A DNA stretch of 64,000 nucleotides from Amoebidium appalachense (Eukaryota; Ichthyosporea), in assembly GCA_963693365.1 (NCBI GenBank), contig CAVNZM010000013.1:558001-622000 (forward strand), in the 5' to 3' direction. Below, in pieces: positions 26,313 through 37,605 of this stretch. The notes under the pieces were generated by a model. That model ran no database searches and had not been told where the DNA came from. It saw nothing but the letters and a program-made list of their open reading frames with translations. A program made the position numbers and the translations under genes. The first letter of the stretch is position 1; each line of letters starts with the position of its first letter.

Positions 26313-28492
26313 CTCATAGACTCTGATAAGTATTTCTCGGAACTGTTTAAAGATAGGACCCCCGCTCAGAAACCTATTGTGTGGCCTGTAGACCCATCTA
26401 TCCCCATAGAATCGATCCTCCCCTTTTTCAGTCCCGATGCCATATGGTCTGTGATATCTAGTTATAGCTCTAGTAAGTCTTGTGGACCTGATGGACTCCC
26501 TGCTGGGTTTCTTAAAATCCTTGTTCCCTCCTACCCACAAAAGGAAAGTGATCGTGCTATTAAACCTGATCTTACTATCATGTTAAGCTCTCTCTTTTCT
26601 TGGTGTGTTAAATGTGGACATGTCCCGTCATCTTGGTTAGATACCTTAGTGATCCCCATAGTTAAGAAGGACTCTGAGGGCCCCATATCATCTTTTCGCC
26701 CCATCACACTAACCCAGGTTGTTCGTAGATTCTTTGAAGCTTGCTTACTTAGGTTATGTGCACATCACCCTAGGTTTCAATCTATTCTTCACATACACCC
26801 ATGCCAATCCGCTTTTCGTAAGAACAATTCATGTTATGTTCAAATAATGGCACTGCACGATTCTATGCAAGTTGGTGCACGATATGTTGGCTTTATTGAT
26901 TGGAAAACTGCTTACGATTCTGTCTCCCCTGGTTCCCTATGGGAAAAGCTTGCTGCACGGGGTGTACCACACTGCATTGGTGTTCTGTTAGAAGCACTCT
27001 TGTCTCAAACCTATGGTAGAGCTGTGGTTAATGGGCATCTTTCATATGGTTTTGCTCGTACTAGAGGTCTCTTGCAGGGTTCATTGCTTAGCCCCTTTTT
27101 GTTTAACCTATTTATAGATGATTTGGCTGTCAAGATTTACGCCGAAAACGATGACCCTATTAATAACTTTCCGCCTGCACTTCTCTATGCTGATGATCTG
27201 TCCCTCCTTGCCCGTACCCCTAGACGCCTGCAAAGATTGTTCGATGTAGTGTCAGAGTGGTGCAAGGCAAACCTTATGATCCTTAACATAGACAAATGTG
27301 GTGTTCTTGTACCTGATATAGCTAACAATTTACACACATTTACATTATCATCTAAACCTGTACCTATAGTTCCAGAATACAAATATCTTGGTGTTCCGGT
27401 TGATTCTGTTGGTGTTATGTTTCCCCATATGGTCGAAAAGAGGGTAGAGTTGGCTCGTAAGCGGTTAGCTTTCTTCTCGGCTAATATTTTTAAGGACACA
27501 CCCCTCCATCCTTCTATTAGACTTACATTTATTCGCACTTTTGTCTTCCCGGCATGTGAATATGGTTTACCCCTTCTCGCCGCTTGGATCAAGAAAGAGA
27601 GAACTAGAGCGCTTAAACCCTTGGCAAATTTCCTTGAAGCAGAAGTTGCCTCCTTTCTATCTAACAACTGTTGTAAACCTGGGCCTGTAACGCTCTCGAT
27701 ATATGGTCTGGTCCCAATAGCTGCTAGAGTATCCTATCTCGCGCTGAAATTCAATAAGCACATAAGCCGCTTAAAGAAGTATTTGCCCTCCCACCCTCTC
27801 TTCTCTATCCGACCTGTCCCCTCCTCACCTCTCCCCTCTTTCCTCCCCTCTCTCTCCCCTTCTCCCCTGGGCACAAATACAAATAAACCCCGCAATAGTG
27901 TGTGTGTGACTTTGGACTGCCACTTACTTATTAAACATGTACACAATCACAAGATAATCACGCAATATAACAAATGGAAAAAGATACCACACGACACTAG
28001 ACCCGATGAAAGCATACACCTTGAAAAACTAAGCCTTATGTCTCGTTTTATATATACTGACCGCCTCAACCATATTGCCAAATATGGCACTCGCAAGTGT
28101 ATAACACCTAAATACATATTACCTTCCTGTAGAACTGGTCTTTCTCTAGCTGATGGTATTATTGATCAATTACCACGCTTTTACTGTACACGTGCTATAC
28201 AGTGGAGATCTAATAAGTATAAGGTGGCATCATTTGCATGCCCAAACAACACACACACACACCAGTTTAACCGGTCATGTATCGCCAAATGTAGTTGGGG
28301 GTTTACGCTGTTTACTCGAGGCAAAGAGAACCAGTCTCAGGTATGGGGGGGGGGGGTTTGCTCGGAATATCCCCTCAGCGGTATATCATGATCACGTACA
28401 TAGATGTCGGGTGGTGACTATATATCAGGGTTTACTTTCTCTGCGAGACACCATAAAGACTACAAGGAGAAATCAATTAGTTGGGGTTCCCC

Positions 28493-28550
<58 letters not shown>

Positions 28551-28729
28551 GTAGTTTGATAGACCACATAATACCGCAACACACACACGTCACATTCACA
28601 ACAGACACCCAGAAAGATAGCCTACCTGTAAATTACAACATCCTTGATTTTATACTAAACACGCGTAACTACGACCTGTTTATTAGATGTATTGATTGGC
28701 TTGAGAAACACATCACTACAAAATTATAG
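26313..28729 (+). pseudogene. LINE ORF2 fragment with complete reverse transcriptase, interrupted
   Basis: Open through the reverse transcriptase: SSSKSCGPDGLPAGFLKIL, SFRPITLTQVVRRFFEACL, motif A FIDWKTAYDSV, motif B RGLLQGSLLSPFLFNLFI, catalytic YADD at 27186-27197, and YKYLGVPVD. The C-terminal region is intact up to the nested insertion at 28297. The coding sequence resumes after 28556 (LIDHIIPQHTHVTF...KHITTKL). The endonuclease half is missing, so autonomous movement is impossible. A few residues differ from copy D (for example C/F, L/R, V/L, R/Q in a 40-residue stretch). Confidence 0.9.
28297..28546 (-). mobile_element. Nested 250-bp LINE 3'-end insertion
   Basis: The terminal UTR segment of the same LINE family is inserted in reverse orientation into copy C. 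It ends at the poly-A (seen as about 50 T). A 10-bp direct repeat AAATGTAGTT flanks it (28287-28296 and 28547-28556). The insertion contains no protein-coding part. Confidence 0.93.
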
Positions 28730-28749
28730 CGCACGCGCACACACACACA

Positions 28750-28808
<59 letters not shown>

Positions 28809-28840
28809 CCAGCTGATACCGAGTGTCCCGAGGGGAGCCC

Positions 28841-28884
<44 letters not shown>

Positions 28885-29401
28885 GGGGAACCCCAACTAA
28901 TTGATTTCTCCTTGTAGTCTTTATGGTGTCTCGTAGAGAAAGTAAACCCTGATATATAGTCACCACCCGACATCTATGTACGTGATCATGATATACCGCT
29001 GAGGGGATATTCCGAGCAAACCCCCCCCCCCCCTACCTGAGACTGGTTCTCTTTGCCTCGAGTAAACAGCGTAAACCCCCATATTTACAAATGATAAGCG
29101 CTGCATTACGGGCCGTGGTGTGACCCGATCGGATCTTCAAATTCAATGCACGATTACATAATCGTCTGGATTAACGACCTTAAGGGATACGGGATCGCGC
29201 GGCTCGAATACTTTCTGGCGCCGCTCAGATCGATATCTATCTGGATTGAGTGGGCTTGATCTGCCTATTGGGCACCTAAGATCGTGTGGCCGAGCTATAC
29301 CATGTACACACGGCATGCCACACACGTGTCCGGACAAAACTGCGCTGCACATTTTTCATGAAGGCGGGTTGTTTTCTAACTATATATGTTAGGCACTCAC
29401 A

Positions 29402-31318
29402 ATGCCAACTTGCGCGGCTAACTACTGCAAAAATGACGAAGAAACAGTCTCTCCCAAAGATCCTACCAGGAAGATAAAGCTTTTTACTGTTCCATATGGA
29501 TACAAACCAAATGTATTGGCTAGGAGGCATGCTTGGTTAAATGCTATAGGCAGGCAGGAGCAAACAAAGTATGAGCGGAAACAAATAGCAGAACACACAA
29601 AGCAAGCACCCCCCGACCCAGACACACACACAGACACAAGGCCAAAGGCCTCGGATGGGACAGACGTAAATACAGACACAACCACTACTGAGACACACAC
29701 AGCTGACACACAATCCGAAAATGCCAATGACTCGGCTGTGCCAGCTGAGCAGTCGGCACAAGAACCACAACCAAAGAGGAAACGGGGGCAACCGAAGGTG
29801 GAAGTCCCCTGGCCACTGGCTATCCTTAAGCAACTGGTTGTATGCGAGGCACATTTCACCGATGATGATATTACTGCTAAGAATGGAAAACTGAAATTAA
29901 CAAAGGATGCATGTCCCATCCGAATGGAACTAGACCCGATGTACAGAGAGAAGGTACAGCTATTGAGGGAGGAAAGGGCCAATAGTCATATGCAAGCTGT
30001 AGGAATGGATGCCTCAGATATTGAGCAAACACGGAAACGAGCGAGGGAGCGGGGGGAGACGAGCAGTGAAGAAGCAGAGGACAGTGAACGAGCGAAAAGA
30101 AGGAGGGAACATGTGCGTGAAAGGACATTTGACTATCTAGAGTCGAAGGCAGGTGAGGAAGGGATGGATGTAGAGGATTATGTGAATGTCCTGGAACGTT
30201 CAAGAGCTTTCTATAAGGAGCAGGCGGAGAAAATGCAAATCGAACTTGAGATAGCTACGAAGCAATTGGAGGAAAATGAGAAGAAACAAAGATTGGAGAA
30301 GAAGGAGCTCGAACAAGCGCTTGATCAAGCGAGGGAGGAATTACTACAAAACCAGAAAAGAATATGCATGGAGGACATAGTGGCGGAAGAGGAAGGGAAG
30401 GCTAGAGATGATGTGGTGAAAACATACACGGGGTTGGATAGTTTTGATGCTCTCATGGGAGTGCTGGGGATTGTTGCTTTTATTGGCCAATCAACTATAA
30501 ACATGAATGATTTTAAAACCAAAACAGGAAAGGAAATAATATGGCATGATGGATGTCTTTTTACACTTTTTCGCCTCCGCCACGGCACATCCTTCCAACT
30601 ATTGAGTCGGCTGGTGGATGTGTCAGAACCGAATCTTTCGCGTATATTCCGCCATTTTCTTGGTGCACTGGCGTTAGCACAGGTTTTTCTATACGAAAAA
30701 GCCCCCACCAGAGAGCAACTTTCGAAGTTTAAAGCCGGTTGCTACACTGGGCAATGGGACGATGTACGGTGGATCATTGATTGCACCGAGGTGTTTGTAC
30801 AGGTGCCGACAAACCTCCTTCTGAAACGATGTTTCTACTCAGAGTACAAAAGCAATTATACTCTCAAGTACTTCGGGGGCATCACAACGGATATGAAACT
30901 CAGACCGGTGTCCGATGCACATGTGGGGGGGTTCAAAGACCCGGATCTCACAGGTGTATGCAAGCGTGAATTTGTAGATCAGATAGAAGAGGGGGATGAA
31001 ATAGCAGCTGATAAAGGGTTTAGAGTGCACGGGCTAATCATGGAGAAGGGTGCTTTCTTGCTATTACCGTCGTTTGTTGAGCATGGGCAGCTAAACGCTG
31101 AAGACACCATATATAGCCAAAGACTGTCTAGTGTGCGCGTGCATGTGGAGAGGGCTTTTGGGCGCATGAAAAATTATCGGCTGTTTAGCAATCAGGTGCA
31201 GATGTCGATGGTAGGCACCCATTGGATGGTAGCTAAGGCTGTGGCTTTCTTGTGTAACATGCAAGAGCCACTATATAAGGATATGGTGGGGCCCGGGCAC
31301 ACCAAAAGCATGGTGTAG
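29402..31318 (+). CDS. THAP-domain DDE (Harbinger-like) transposase, 638 aa, intact
   Basis: Single open frame from ATG 29402 (MPTCAANYCKN). The THAP zinc ligands are C4, C9, C148 and H151 (VCEAHF), with a Thr/Asp-rich insertion of about 80 residues inside the finger. A charged coiled coil covers residues 180-320. The transposase core follows: helix-turn-helix-like LLSRLVDVSEPNLSRIFRHF (400-420), D460 in WIIDCTEV, FGGITTDMK, D537 in ADKGF and E583 in VHVERAFGRMK. These fit the DDE_Tnp_4 (PIF/Harbinger) triad. Length and intact motifs suggest recent activity. The downstream poly-T/poly-G tract (31370-31459) separates it from the converging nuclease gene. It could instead be a domesticated gene, but the flanking inverted repeats argue for a transposon. 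Confidence 0.85.
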   Translation: MPTCAANYCKNDEETVSPKDPTRKIKLFTVPYGYKPNVLARRHAWLNAIGRQEQTKYERKQIAEHTKQAPPDPDTHTDTRPKASDGTDVNTDTTTTETHTADTQSENANDSAVPAEQSAQEPQPKRKRGQPKVEVPWPLAILKQLVVCEAHFTDDDITAKNGKLKLTKDACPIRMELDPMYREKVQLLREERANSHMQAVGMDASDIEQTRKRARERGETSSEEAEDSERAKRRREHVRERTFDYLESKAGEEGMDVEDYVNVLERSRAFYKEQAEKMQIELEIATKQLEENEKKQRLEKKELEQALDQAREELLQNQKRICMEDIVAEEEGKARDDVVKTYTGLDSFDALMGVLGIVAFIGQSTINMNDFKTKTGKEIIWHDGCLFTLFRLRHGTSFQLLSRLVDVSEPNLSRIFRHFLGALALAQVFLYEKAPTREQLSKFKAGCYTGQWDDVRWIIDCTEVFVQVPTNLLLKRCFYSEYKSNYTLKYFGGITTDMKLRPVSDAHVGGFKDPDLTGVCKREFVDQIEEGDEIAADKGFRVHGLIMEKGAFLLLPSFVEHGQLNAEDTIYSQRLSSVRVHVERAFGRMKNYRLFSNQVQMSMVGTHWMVAKAVAFLCNMQEPLYKDMVGPGHTKSMV

Positions 31319-31369
31319 AATTTTCGTTTTCGATTGCCAGTGCCTCTCCCTAAAGCCCCCTTCTCTGCT

Positions 31370-31403
31370 TTTTTTTTTTTTTTTTTTTTTTTTGTCTTTT
31401 TTT

Positions 31404-31461
<58 letters not shown>

Positions 31462-31815
31462 AAAATATGAATGAATGCTTGCATGTATGTATTCGGCCAG
31501 TAGGGCTCCACTTTTCCTGTATAGGAAAATAATAATAATAATTGAAATTATTATGTATTTGTGTGCCAAGTACAACCTTGAGTCGTTCTCCCCCCCCCCC
31601 CCCCCCCCCCCCCCCCTTCACAAACACACACAACCACGCACACACGGAAGCACGCACGCACCCACGCACCCACGCACCCACGCATGCATTTGCACACACG
31701 CACGCATGCACGCCCCCCCCCCCACACACACACACACACACGTGTGTGGGGGGGGGGGGGGGGGGGGAAGGGGTAGGCACGTATGCAAACACCAAGGGGG
31801 GAGGAGGGACCGGGG

Positions 31816-31847
<32 letters not shown>

Positions 31848-31848
31848 T
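31370..31848. repeat. T-, G-, C- and CA-runs between the two converging genes
   Basis: Poly-T 31371-31393, a G-run 31407-31459, a C-run 31591-31616, CACGCA-type repeats 31640-31740, and G-runs 31748-31767 and 31819-31847. No coding potential. Confidence 0.9.
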
Positions 31849-31918
31849 AGGAAACATATGCAGGCACCAGGGTCTGGTACATTGCTCTCAGATTTGACAC
31901 ACGGTCTTCATTCATTCA

Positions 31919-31952
31919 TTATAGGTTCACTAGATCGGTCAGAAGATTACTG

Positions 31953-32011
<59 letters not shown>

Positions 32012-32728
32012 ACACACACACATTATGTTGTACTTTGTGCTTCTGGTAAAAACATCGGCGGGGGTTACAATCACTCCGTACAGTTTGGGAATGCGCACCG
32101 CATTAGCGGTCCCAGGGATGACCGCCGCATCCGCAATGCGCAGTTTGTATACAACCCGCGGGATGTTATACAGAAGAAGGTCGGCATCCTCAGTGACAAC
32201 AGTGTGTGCCAAACCGGTACGTGCCATATAGGCAAGCTGGGGGTCTGCTTCGTATGGAGCTACTGTGTAATCGACATTCTCATCTTTCAGTCTAAGGATG
32301 ATTGCATGTAAAACTCTGTTATCTAACTCTGCAGCGCTTCTCCATTTGTTTTTAGTTACCTCCTCCTGTTTCTCTCTTTTTGTGGCTATTTCTTGGCGGG
32401 CTTTGACCACCTTTTCTGCACGGTCGTTATCAACTAGTTTTCCCTCTTTCAATCTGCGCCCATCAAACACATAGTGTGGCTGGACCCCTGCTAGCCTATA
32501 CGTATTAACTTTGGACATAAAGTGATTTGCAATAGCTGCATATGTGTCGTCTGTGACTTTTTTGTCATCTATTTGCTGTTTGGCTACTGTGTCAGCGAAA
32601 ACTGAAAAGGACTTGTGGACCTGCACCATCCCGTCAAAAGCAACTACCCCACGTTGCAACTCTGCAGTAACATCTGTGGCTTTTTCGGCACTAATGCCGA
32701 GTGCTGGGAGCAAGCCCTGCACACCCAT
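31919..32728 (-). CDS. XPG-family (EXO1/FEN1-like) nuclease carried by the inner transposon
   Basis: ATG at 32728 starts MGVQGLLPALGIS, the typical XPG N-terminus whose free start lies at the active site; a further in-frame ATG lies 21 bases upstream. Metal ligands expected for the family are present: D32 (VAFDGMVQVHKS), D89 (YVFDGRR), E160 and D162 (APYEADPQLAYM), D181 and D183 (TEDADLLLY). The main exon probably ends at 32034 (AAA|GTACAA). A CA/C-run intron and a short last exon 31949-31919 (NLLTDLVNL, TAA) keep the frame. At about 242 residues it lacks the helix-hairpin-helix part (H3TH) that follows in cellular FEN1/EXO1, so it is short for the family. Flap or 5' exonuclease activity is inferred; its role may be processing of transposition intermediates. 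Confidence 0.75.
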
Positions 32729-33043
32729 GGTAAAAGTGCATGTATTCAAAGTAGTTTCTTTACATGAAAAAAATTATTTCGGGTTGTGCGCCCTCTGCGT
32801 TAACGTGCGAACACAAAACTCGTTGTACGGCGTGGGTGCGTAGCAACGCGTTACGTAGGGCTACCTTTCGTAATCAGGGGAAAAAAAGGCGGCGCCAGAA
32901 AGAAATCGGGGACCACTCAAAATCGCCGATCCCGTATCCCCGCGGTTGCCATGAAAAGTAGGCCGCACCCCCTTGTGGAATGCAGAATAGCCTTTTTTGG
33001 TTAAAATGTCATTAAAATGTCATTATCCCGGGAATGTTAATCG

Positions 33044-33076
33044 CGTTAGACGGCCTGGTGTTTCTAGATGGCCGTG
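33044..33076 (-). repeat. Right terminal inverted repeat (33 bp) of the P-like transposon
   Basis: Perfect inverted match to 22642-22674, followed by the target duplication AGTTAGGG at 33077-33084. Confidence 0.93.
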
Positions 33077-33084
33077 AGTTAGGG

Positions 33085-33540
33085 CTAAAGCGGATTTTCC
33101 AATCGGAATCTCGGTAGAATCACCCTAGAGTTTTAGGGAGAACCGCCTCATATAGCCCGCACACATGCCGGCGTAGCCCTCTCCCACTTCTAATCTCGCC
33201 TTCAAGGCCCCTACTTTCCATTCTACGCACATGTATACACCTGTAATGCAGTACATCAACCTTCTTTATATGTTACTGCACAATACCACCTTTACCTATT
33301 CCCTCAAAAGCATCTCGAAAGCGTGTCTATATACCCAGACGCGCGGAGCAGCACATATGCGGAGAGCCCCGGCTTGCTTCCACCAAGTCTTTTAAGTTCG
33401 CCGCTTTAAAATCCCTGCATTAGTAAATCACGCATTGCTTGTACCGACATAATAATTCGCATTGCATCTCGCATCGACAATGATTTTCCCGCCCAACCCA
33501 AGGACCCTGCCACCCATTTTGCCCGCCCTTAGGTGTTCAT
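33085..33540. other. Right flank of the P-like transposon, no gene recognised
   Basis: Mixed composition. CTAAAGCGG after the duplication continues the interrupted sequence seen left of 22634. No coding frame of note. Confidence 0.4.
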
Positions 33541-33647
33541 GTGTGTATGCTCGAACACACACACGCACAGAGAGAGAAAGGGAGGAGAGAGAGAGAGACA
33601 TGGGGGGCGAGAGGTGGAAGCAGAAAAAGCAAATTTAGGGAAAAGGG

Positions 33648-33691
<44 letters not shown>

Positions 33692-33704
33692 GTGAGATAA
33701 GTAA

Positions 33705-33758
<54 letters not shown>

Positions 33759-33907
33759 GCACACACCGGCGCACACACAGGCACACCCACACAGACAGAC
33801 GCGAATACCAGCGCGCACGCATGGGCACTCACCACCCCAGCCCCTCCCTTCTCCCCCCCCCCCCCCCCCCCCCCCCCCAACACCCACACACAGACTCATA
33901 CACACAC

Positions 33908-33949
<42 letters not shown>

Positions 33950-33995
33950 ACACATACACACACACACACAAACACTTATACATACACATACTAGG
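33541..33995. repeat. GA, G-run, CA and C-run microsatellites
   Basis: G-run 33650-33690, (AC)n 33707-33756, C-run 33855-33878, (AC)n 33905-33970. Confidence 0.95.
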
Positions 33996-34089
33996 GTACA
34001 CACATGGTCACAACAGAAAAGTTGTGTACATATAAGTGCTCACACAAACGTTCACACAACCACCCACATCCATGCACACAAGAACACAT

Positions 34090-34730
34090 ACTTGTGCACC
34101 CACGCAAGTACACACACGCATGCGCCCATAGACGTATACCCACACATACCCACATGCACCAGCACACATAAACGTGCACAAATACATCCTCTCATGCACA
34201 TGCGCATGCACCCACACACACTTACACATGCACACACCCATCCACTCATGCACCCGCACACATACACATGCACGCAAGTACACCCACGCATGCGCCCATG
34301 GACGTATACCCACACACACCCACACACATGCACACACGTACACATGCACCCATACATCCACTCATGCACCAGCACACATAAACGTGCACAAATACATCTT
34401 CTCATGCACATGCGCATGCACCCACACACACCTACACATGCACACACCCATCCACTCATGCACCCGCACACATACACATGCACGCAAGTACACCCACGCA
34501 TGCGCCCATGGACGTATACCCACACACACCCACACACAATCACACACGTACACATGCACACATACATCCACTCATGCACCAGCACACATAAACGTGCACG
34601 AATACATCCTCTCATTCACATGCGCATGCACCCCCACACACCTACACATGCACACACCCATCCACTCGTGCACCCGCACACATACACATGCACACATACA
34701 TTCATTCGTGCATCTGCCAATAGGATACGA
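34090..34730 (+). repeat. Minisatellite: about three 210-bp CA-rich units
   Basis: The segment CCAGCACACATAAACGTGCA recurs at about 34159, 34369 and 34579, a 210-bp period. Units also share ACGCAAGTACAC and CATGCGCCCATRGACGTA. Long frames rich in His/Thr or Cys/Val across it are composition artefacts. Confidence 0.9.
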
Positions 34731-35610
34731 GCCTGGCGCTCCATGTATAGATGAGGAATTCAATAAGTGCGCCTACGTGTCCTGGAGACACCTTCCCGTA
34801 CATCAGCCTGCGCTCTGTGCTGTGCAGAGAGCCGATAGTAAAGGGTTAGGGAAATGAGTGAGTTCCCGTTAACCCCCAGTGTGGGTGTCGCGTTGCCTTT
34901 CCCCCTAAAACTCCGTTCAAAGAACCCACTTCAACACACGTATACACACAAGGGACACAACAGTCTGGGGGGGGGGGGGGGGGGGGGGGGATGCCATAAA
35001 AATTAGACTTGTGTGTTGTCAGTGTCAGCATTAATTTTTAATAGTTAAAAGCAAGCAAGTCCATAAAACAATCTGTACAACGCTTGATTTATTCAACATA
35101 ATGCAAAGTAATGATTTGTAGCACATCTGAGATGTTCTGTTCATGTTCGTATGCATTATTGATTTAACGTCTGATCCTTGTAGTTTTTCCAGCCTTTTGC
35201 CAACCCTTGTTTTCTGATTGCTTAAGTCTTACCTAGTGGGTATACTGCATCTGGTTCTGATAGGATGCCTGTGTATGATATAGAGTAATTATAAGATGTC
35301 GTATTGGCACCATAGTTGCGGGTGAGAAATCCGGGTGCAGCCGGAGCAGGCCCCACTGGATAGGGCCCTTAATGCAAACCTTTACTTCTGAAACTTTCGC
35401 CATACGTACAAAGTCATTCACTGGCACACACTGTGACTCACATTCCCACCAAACACCCTGGGCCATGAACACTTATACTCACACATGTACACCCGCACAT
35501 ACACACGTGTACACACACAGACACACATACACTTTGGATCCATTTAACTGTAATCGGACGGTGGAAAGTGCAATTCATAAACGCAGTTACTGTATCAGCC
35601 AAATAATTTC
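34731..35610. other. Unique sequence, weak hypothetical exon
   Basis: A minus-strand frame 35472-35233 (VWWECESQCVPVNDFVRMAK, then IKGPIQWGLLRLHPDF) has an uneven, protein-like composition, but no start context, partner exon or family is evident. G-run at 34967-34990. Confidence 0.25.
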
Positions 35611-35614
35611 TCAT

Positions 35615-35678
35615 TGCCCCCCCCCCCCCCCTCCCCCCTCCCCCCCTGACTCCACGTTGACATAACAATCCCCATAAG

Positions 35679-35711
<33 letters not shown>

Positions 35712-37566
35712 ACACGCACACACACCAGACCACCAATTAGACCCCCTCTCCCCATCCGACCCCCTATCAGACACCCCATCAGACCCCTCGTCAACCCCCC
35801 CCCCCCACCCCATCAGACCCCTCCTCAGCCCTCCCCTCCCCTCATCAGACCCCCTTATCAGAATCCCCGCCCCCATCCCCCCCCTCCCCCCCCCCCCCCC
35901 CCCATTTTTATTAGACCCCCCGCCCCATCCGACCCCTGTCAGACACCCCATCAGACCCCTCGTCAGACCCCCCCCCCCCCCCCCCCCCCTCCCCACCCCA
36001 TCAGACCCCTCATCATGACCAGCCTCACCACCCGGCGACCCCAATGGCATATCAGACACCTCATCAGACCCCTCATCAGACCCCCCCCCCCCCCTCCCCC
36101 CCTCATACCCCTTATTAGCCTCCCCACCCCTATCCGACCCCTATCAGACACCCCATCAGACCCCTCGTCAGACCCCCCCCCCCCCCCCCCCCTCACCCCA
36201 TCAGACCCCTCATCATGACCAGCCTCACCACCCGGCGACCCCCATGGCATATCAGACACCTCATCAGACCCCTCATCAGACCCCCCCTCCCCCCCCCCCC
36301 CCCCCCTCAGACCCCTTATTAGCCTCCCCACCCCTATCCGACCCCTATCAGACACCCCATCAGACCCCTCGTCAGACCCCCCCCCCCCCCCCCCCCCCAC
36401 CCGGCGACCCCAATGGCATATCAGACACCCCATCAGACCCCTCGTCAGACCCCCCCCCCCCCCCCCCTCCCCCCCTTCCCCCTCCACCCCATCAGACCCC
36501 TCATCATGACCAGCCTCACCACCCGGCGACCCCAATGGCAGGCATATCAGACACCTCATCAGACCCCTCATCAGACCCCTTATTAGCCTCCCCACCCCTA
36601 TCCGACCTCTATCAGACACCCCATCAGACCCCTCGTCAGACCCCCCCCCCCCCCCCCACCCCATCAGACCCCTCATCATGACCAGCCTCACCACCCGGCG
36701 ACCCCAATGGCATATCAGACACCTCATCAGACCCCTCATCAGACCCCCCCCCCCCCCCCCCCCCCCCCCCTCATACCCCTTATTAGCCTCCCCACCCCTA
36801 TCCGACCCCTATCAGACACCCCATCAGACCCCTCGTCAGACCCCCCCCCCCCCCCCACCCACCCCATCAGACCCCTCATCATGACCAGCCTCATCACCCG
36901 GCGACCCCAATGGCATATCAGACACCTCATCAGACCCCTCATCAGACCCCCCCCCCCCCCCCCTCAGACCCCTTATTAGCCTCCCCACCCCTATCCGACC
37001 CCTATCAGACACCCCATCAGACCCCTCGTCAGACCCCCCCCCCCCCCCCCCCCACCCCACCCCATCAGACCCCTCATCATGACCAGCCTCACCACCCGGC
37101 GACCCCAATGGCATATCAGACACCTCATCAGACCCCTCATCAGACCCCCCCCCCCTCCCCCTCACCCCCCCCCACACACACATACATCCTTGTTTCACCA
37201 CCATCAATACATGTGAATGAGGACCCCCCCCCCCCCCCCCCCCCCCCCTCCCCCCCCCCCCCCCCACCCCATCAGACCCCCCATCATGACCAGCCTCACC
37301 ACCCAGCGACCCCAATGGCATATCAGACACCTCATCAGACCCCTCATCAGACCCCTCCCCCCCCCCCCCTCAGACCCCTTATTAGCTTCCCCGCCCCTTT
37401 CCGACCCCTATCAGACACCCCATCAGACCCCTCGACAGACCCCTCGATTGATCCCCCCCCCCCCCCCCCTCCCCCCCCCCCCCCCCCCCCCACCCCATCA
37501 GACCCCTCATCATGATCAGCCTCACCACCCGGCGACCCCAATGGCATATCAGACACCTCATCAGAC

Positions 37567-37605
<39 letters not shown>

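Larger units (their letters stand above)
26313..29080 (+). mobile_element. LINE copy C, 5'-truncated, split by a LINE 3' fragment
   Basis: It begins at CTCATAGACTC, within ORF2 just upstream of the reverse transcriptase. It continues through ORF2 (stop near 28729), a CA repeat, AACCAGCTGATACCGAG, a poly-A of about 40, and a terminal 230-bp segment ending GCGTAAACCCCC at 29080. The heptamer AAATGAT lies at 26300-26306 and 29089-29095 and may be a remnant target duplication, with filler bases on both sides. Confidence 0.9.
29184..32940 (+). mobile_element. Inner DNA transposon: THAP-DDE transposase plus EXO1-like nuclease
   Basis: Ends are inverted: GGGATACGGGATCG at 29184-29197 and its reverse complement at 32927-32940. 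A second inverted block, CTTTCTGGCGCCGC, lies at 29211-29224 and inverted at 32889-32902. Between them are a plus-strand transposase and a minus-strand nuclease whose 3' ends face each other. No target duplication could be identified. A transposase paired with a separate nuclease recalls the ISL2EU group of Harbinger-like elements, which carry a YqaJ nuclease; here the nuclease is of the XPG family (comparison from knowledge, not tested). Confidence 0.75.
22642..33076 (+). mobile_element. P-element-like DNA transposon with two nested insertions
   Basis: The 33-bp ends (22642-22674 and 33044-33076) are perfect inverted copies starting CACGGCCATCTAG. They are flanked by 8-bp direct repeats AGTTAGGG (22634-22641 and 33077-33084). 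A second inverted pair, GGTGCGGCCTACT (22729-22741 and 32957-32969), lies just inside. An 8-bp duplication and 30-odd-bp ends are known for P elements (hAT also gives 8 bp). Removing the LINE (26313-29080) and the inner DNA element (29184-32940) leaves about 3.9 kb, whose only recognisable gene is the THAP/P-like one at 23056-25183. Confidence 0.85.

Noticed and set aside
27185-27667. 160-aa and 70-aa frames antisense to LINE ORF2, repeated in each copy
   Set aside because: Shadows of the conserved ORF2 coding strand.
29402-31318. Assigning the 8-bp duplication to the THAP-DDE transposase
   Set aside because: Harbinger-type enzymes give 2-3 bp duplications; the 33-bp ends lie outside this element's own inverted ends.
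33529-34857. Long Cys/Val or His/Thr frames
   Set aside because: Artefacts of CA/TG minisatellite units lacking stops.
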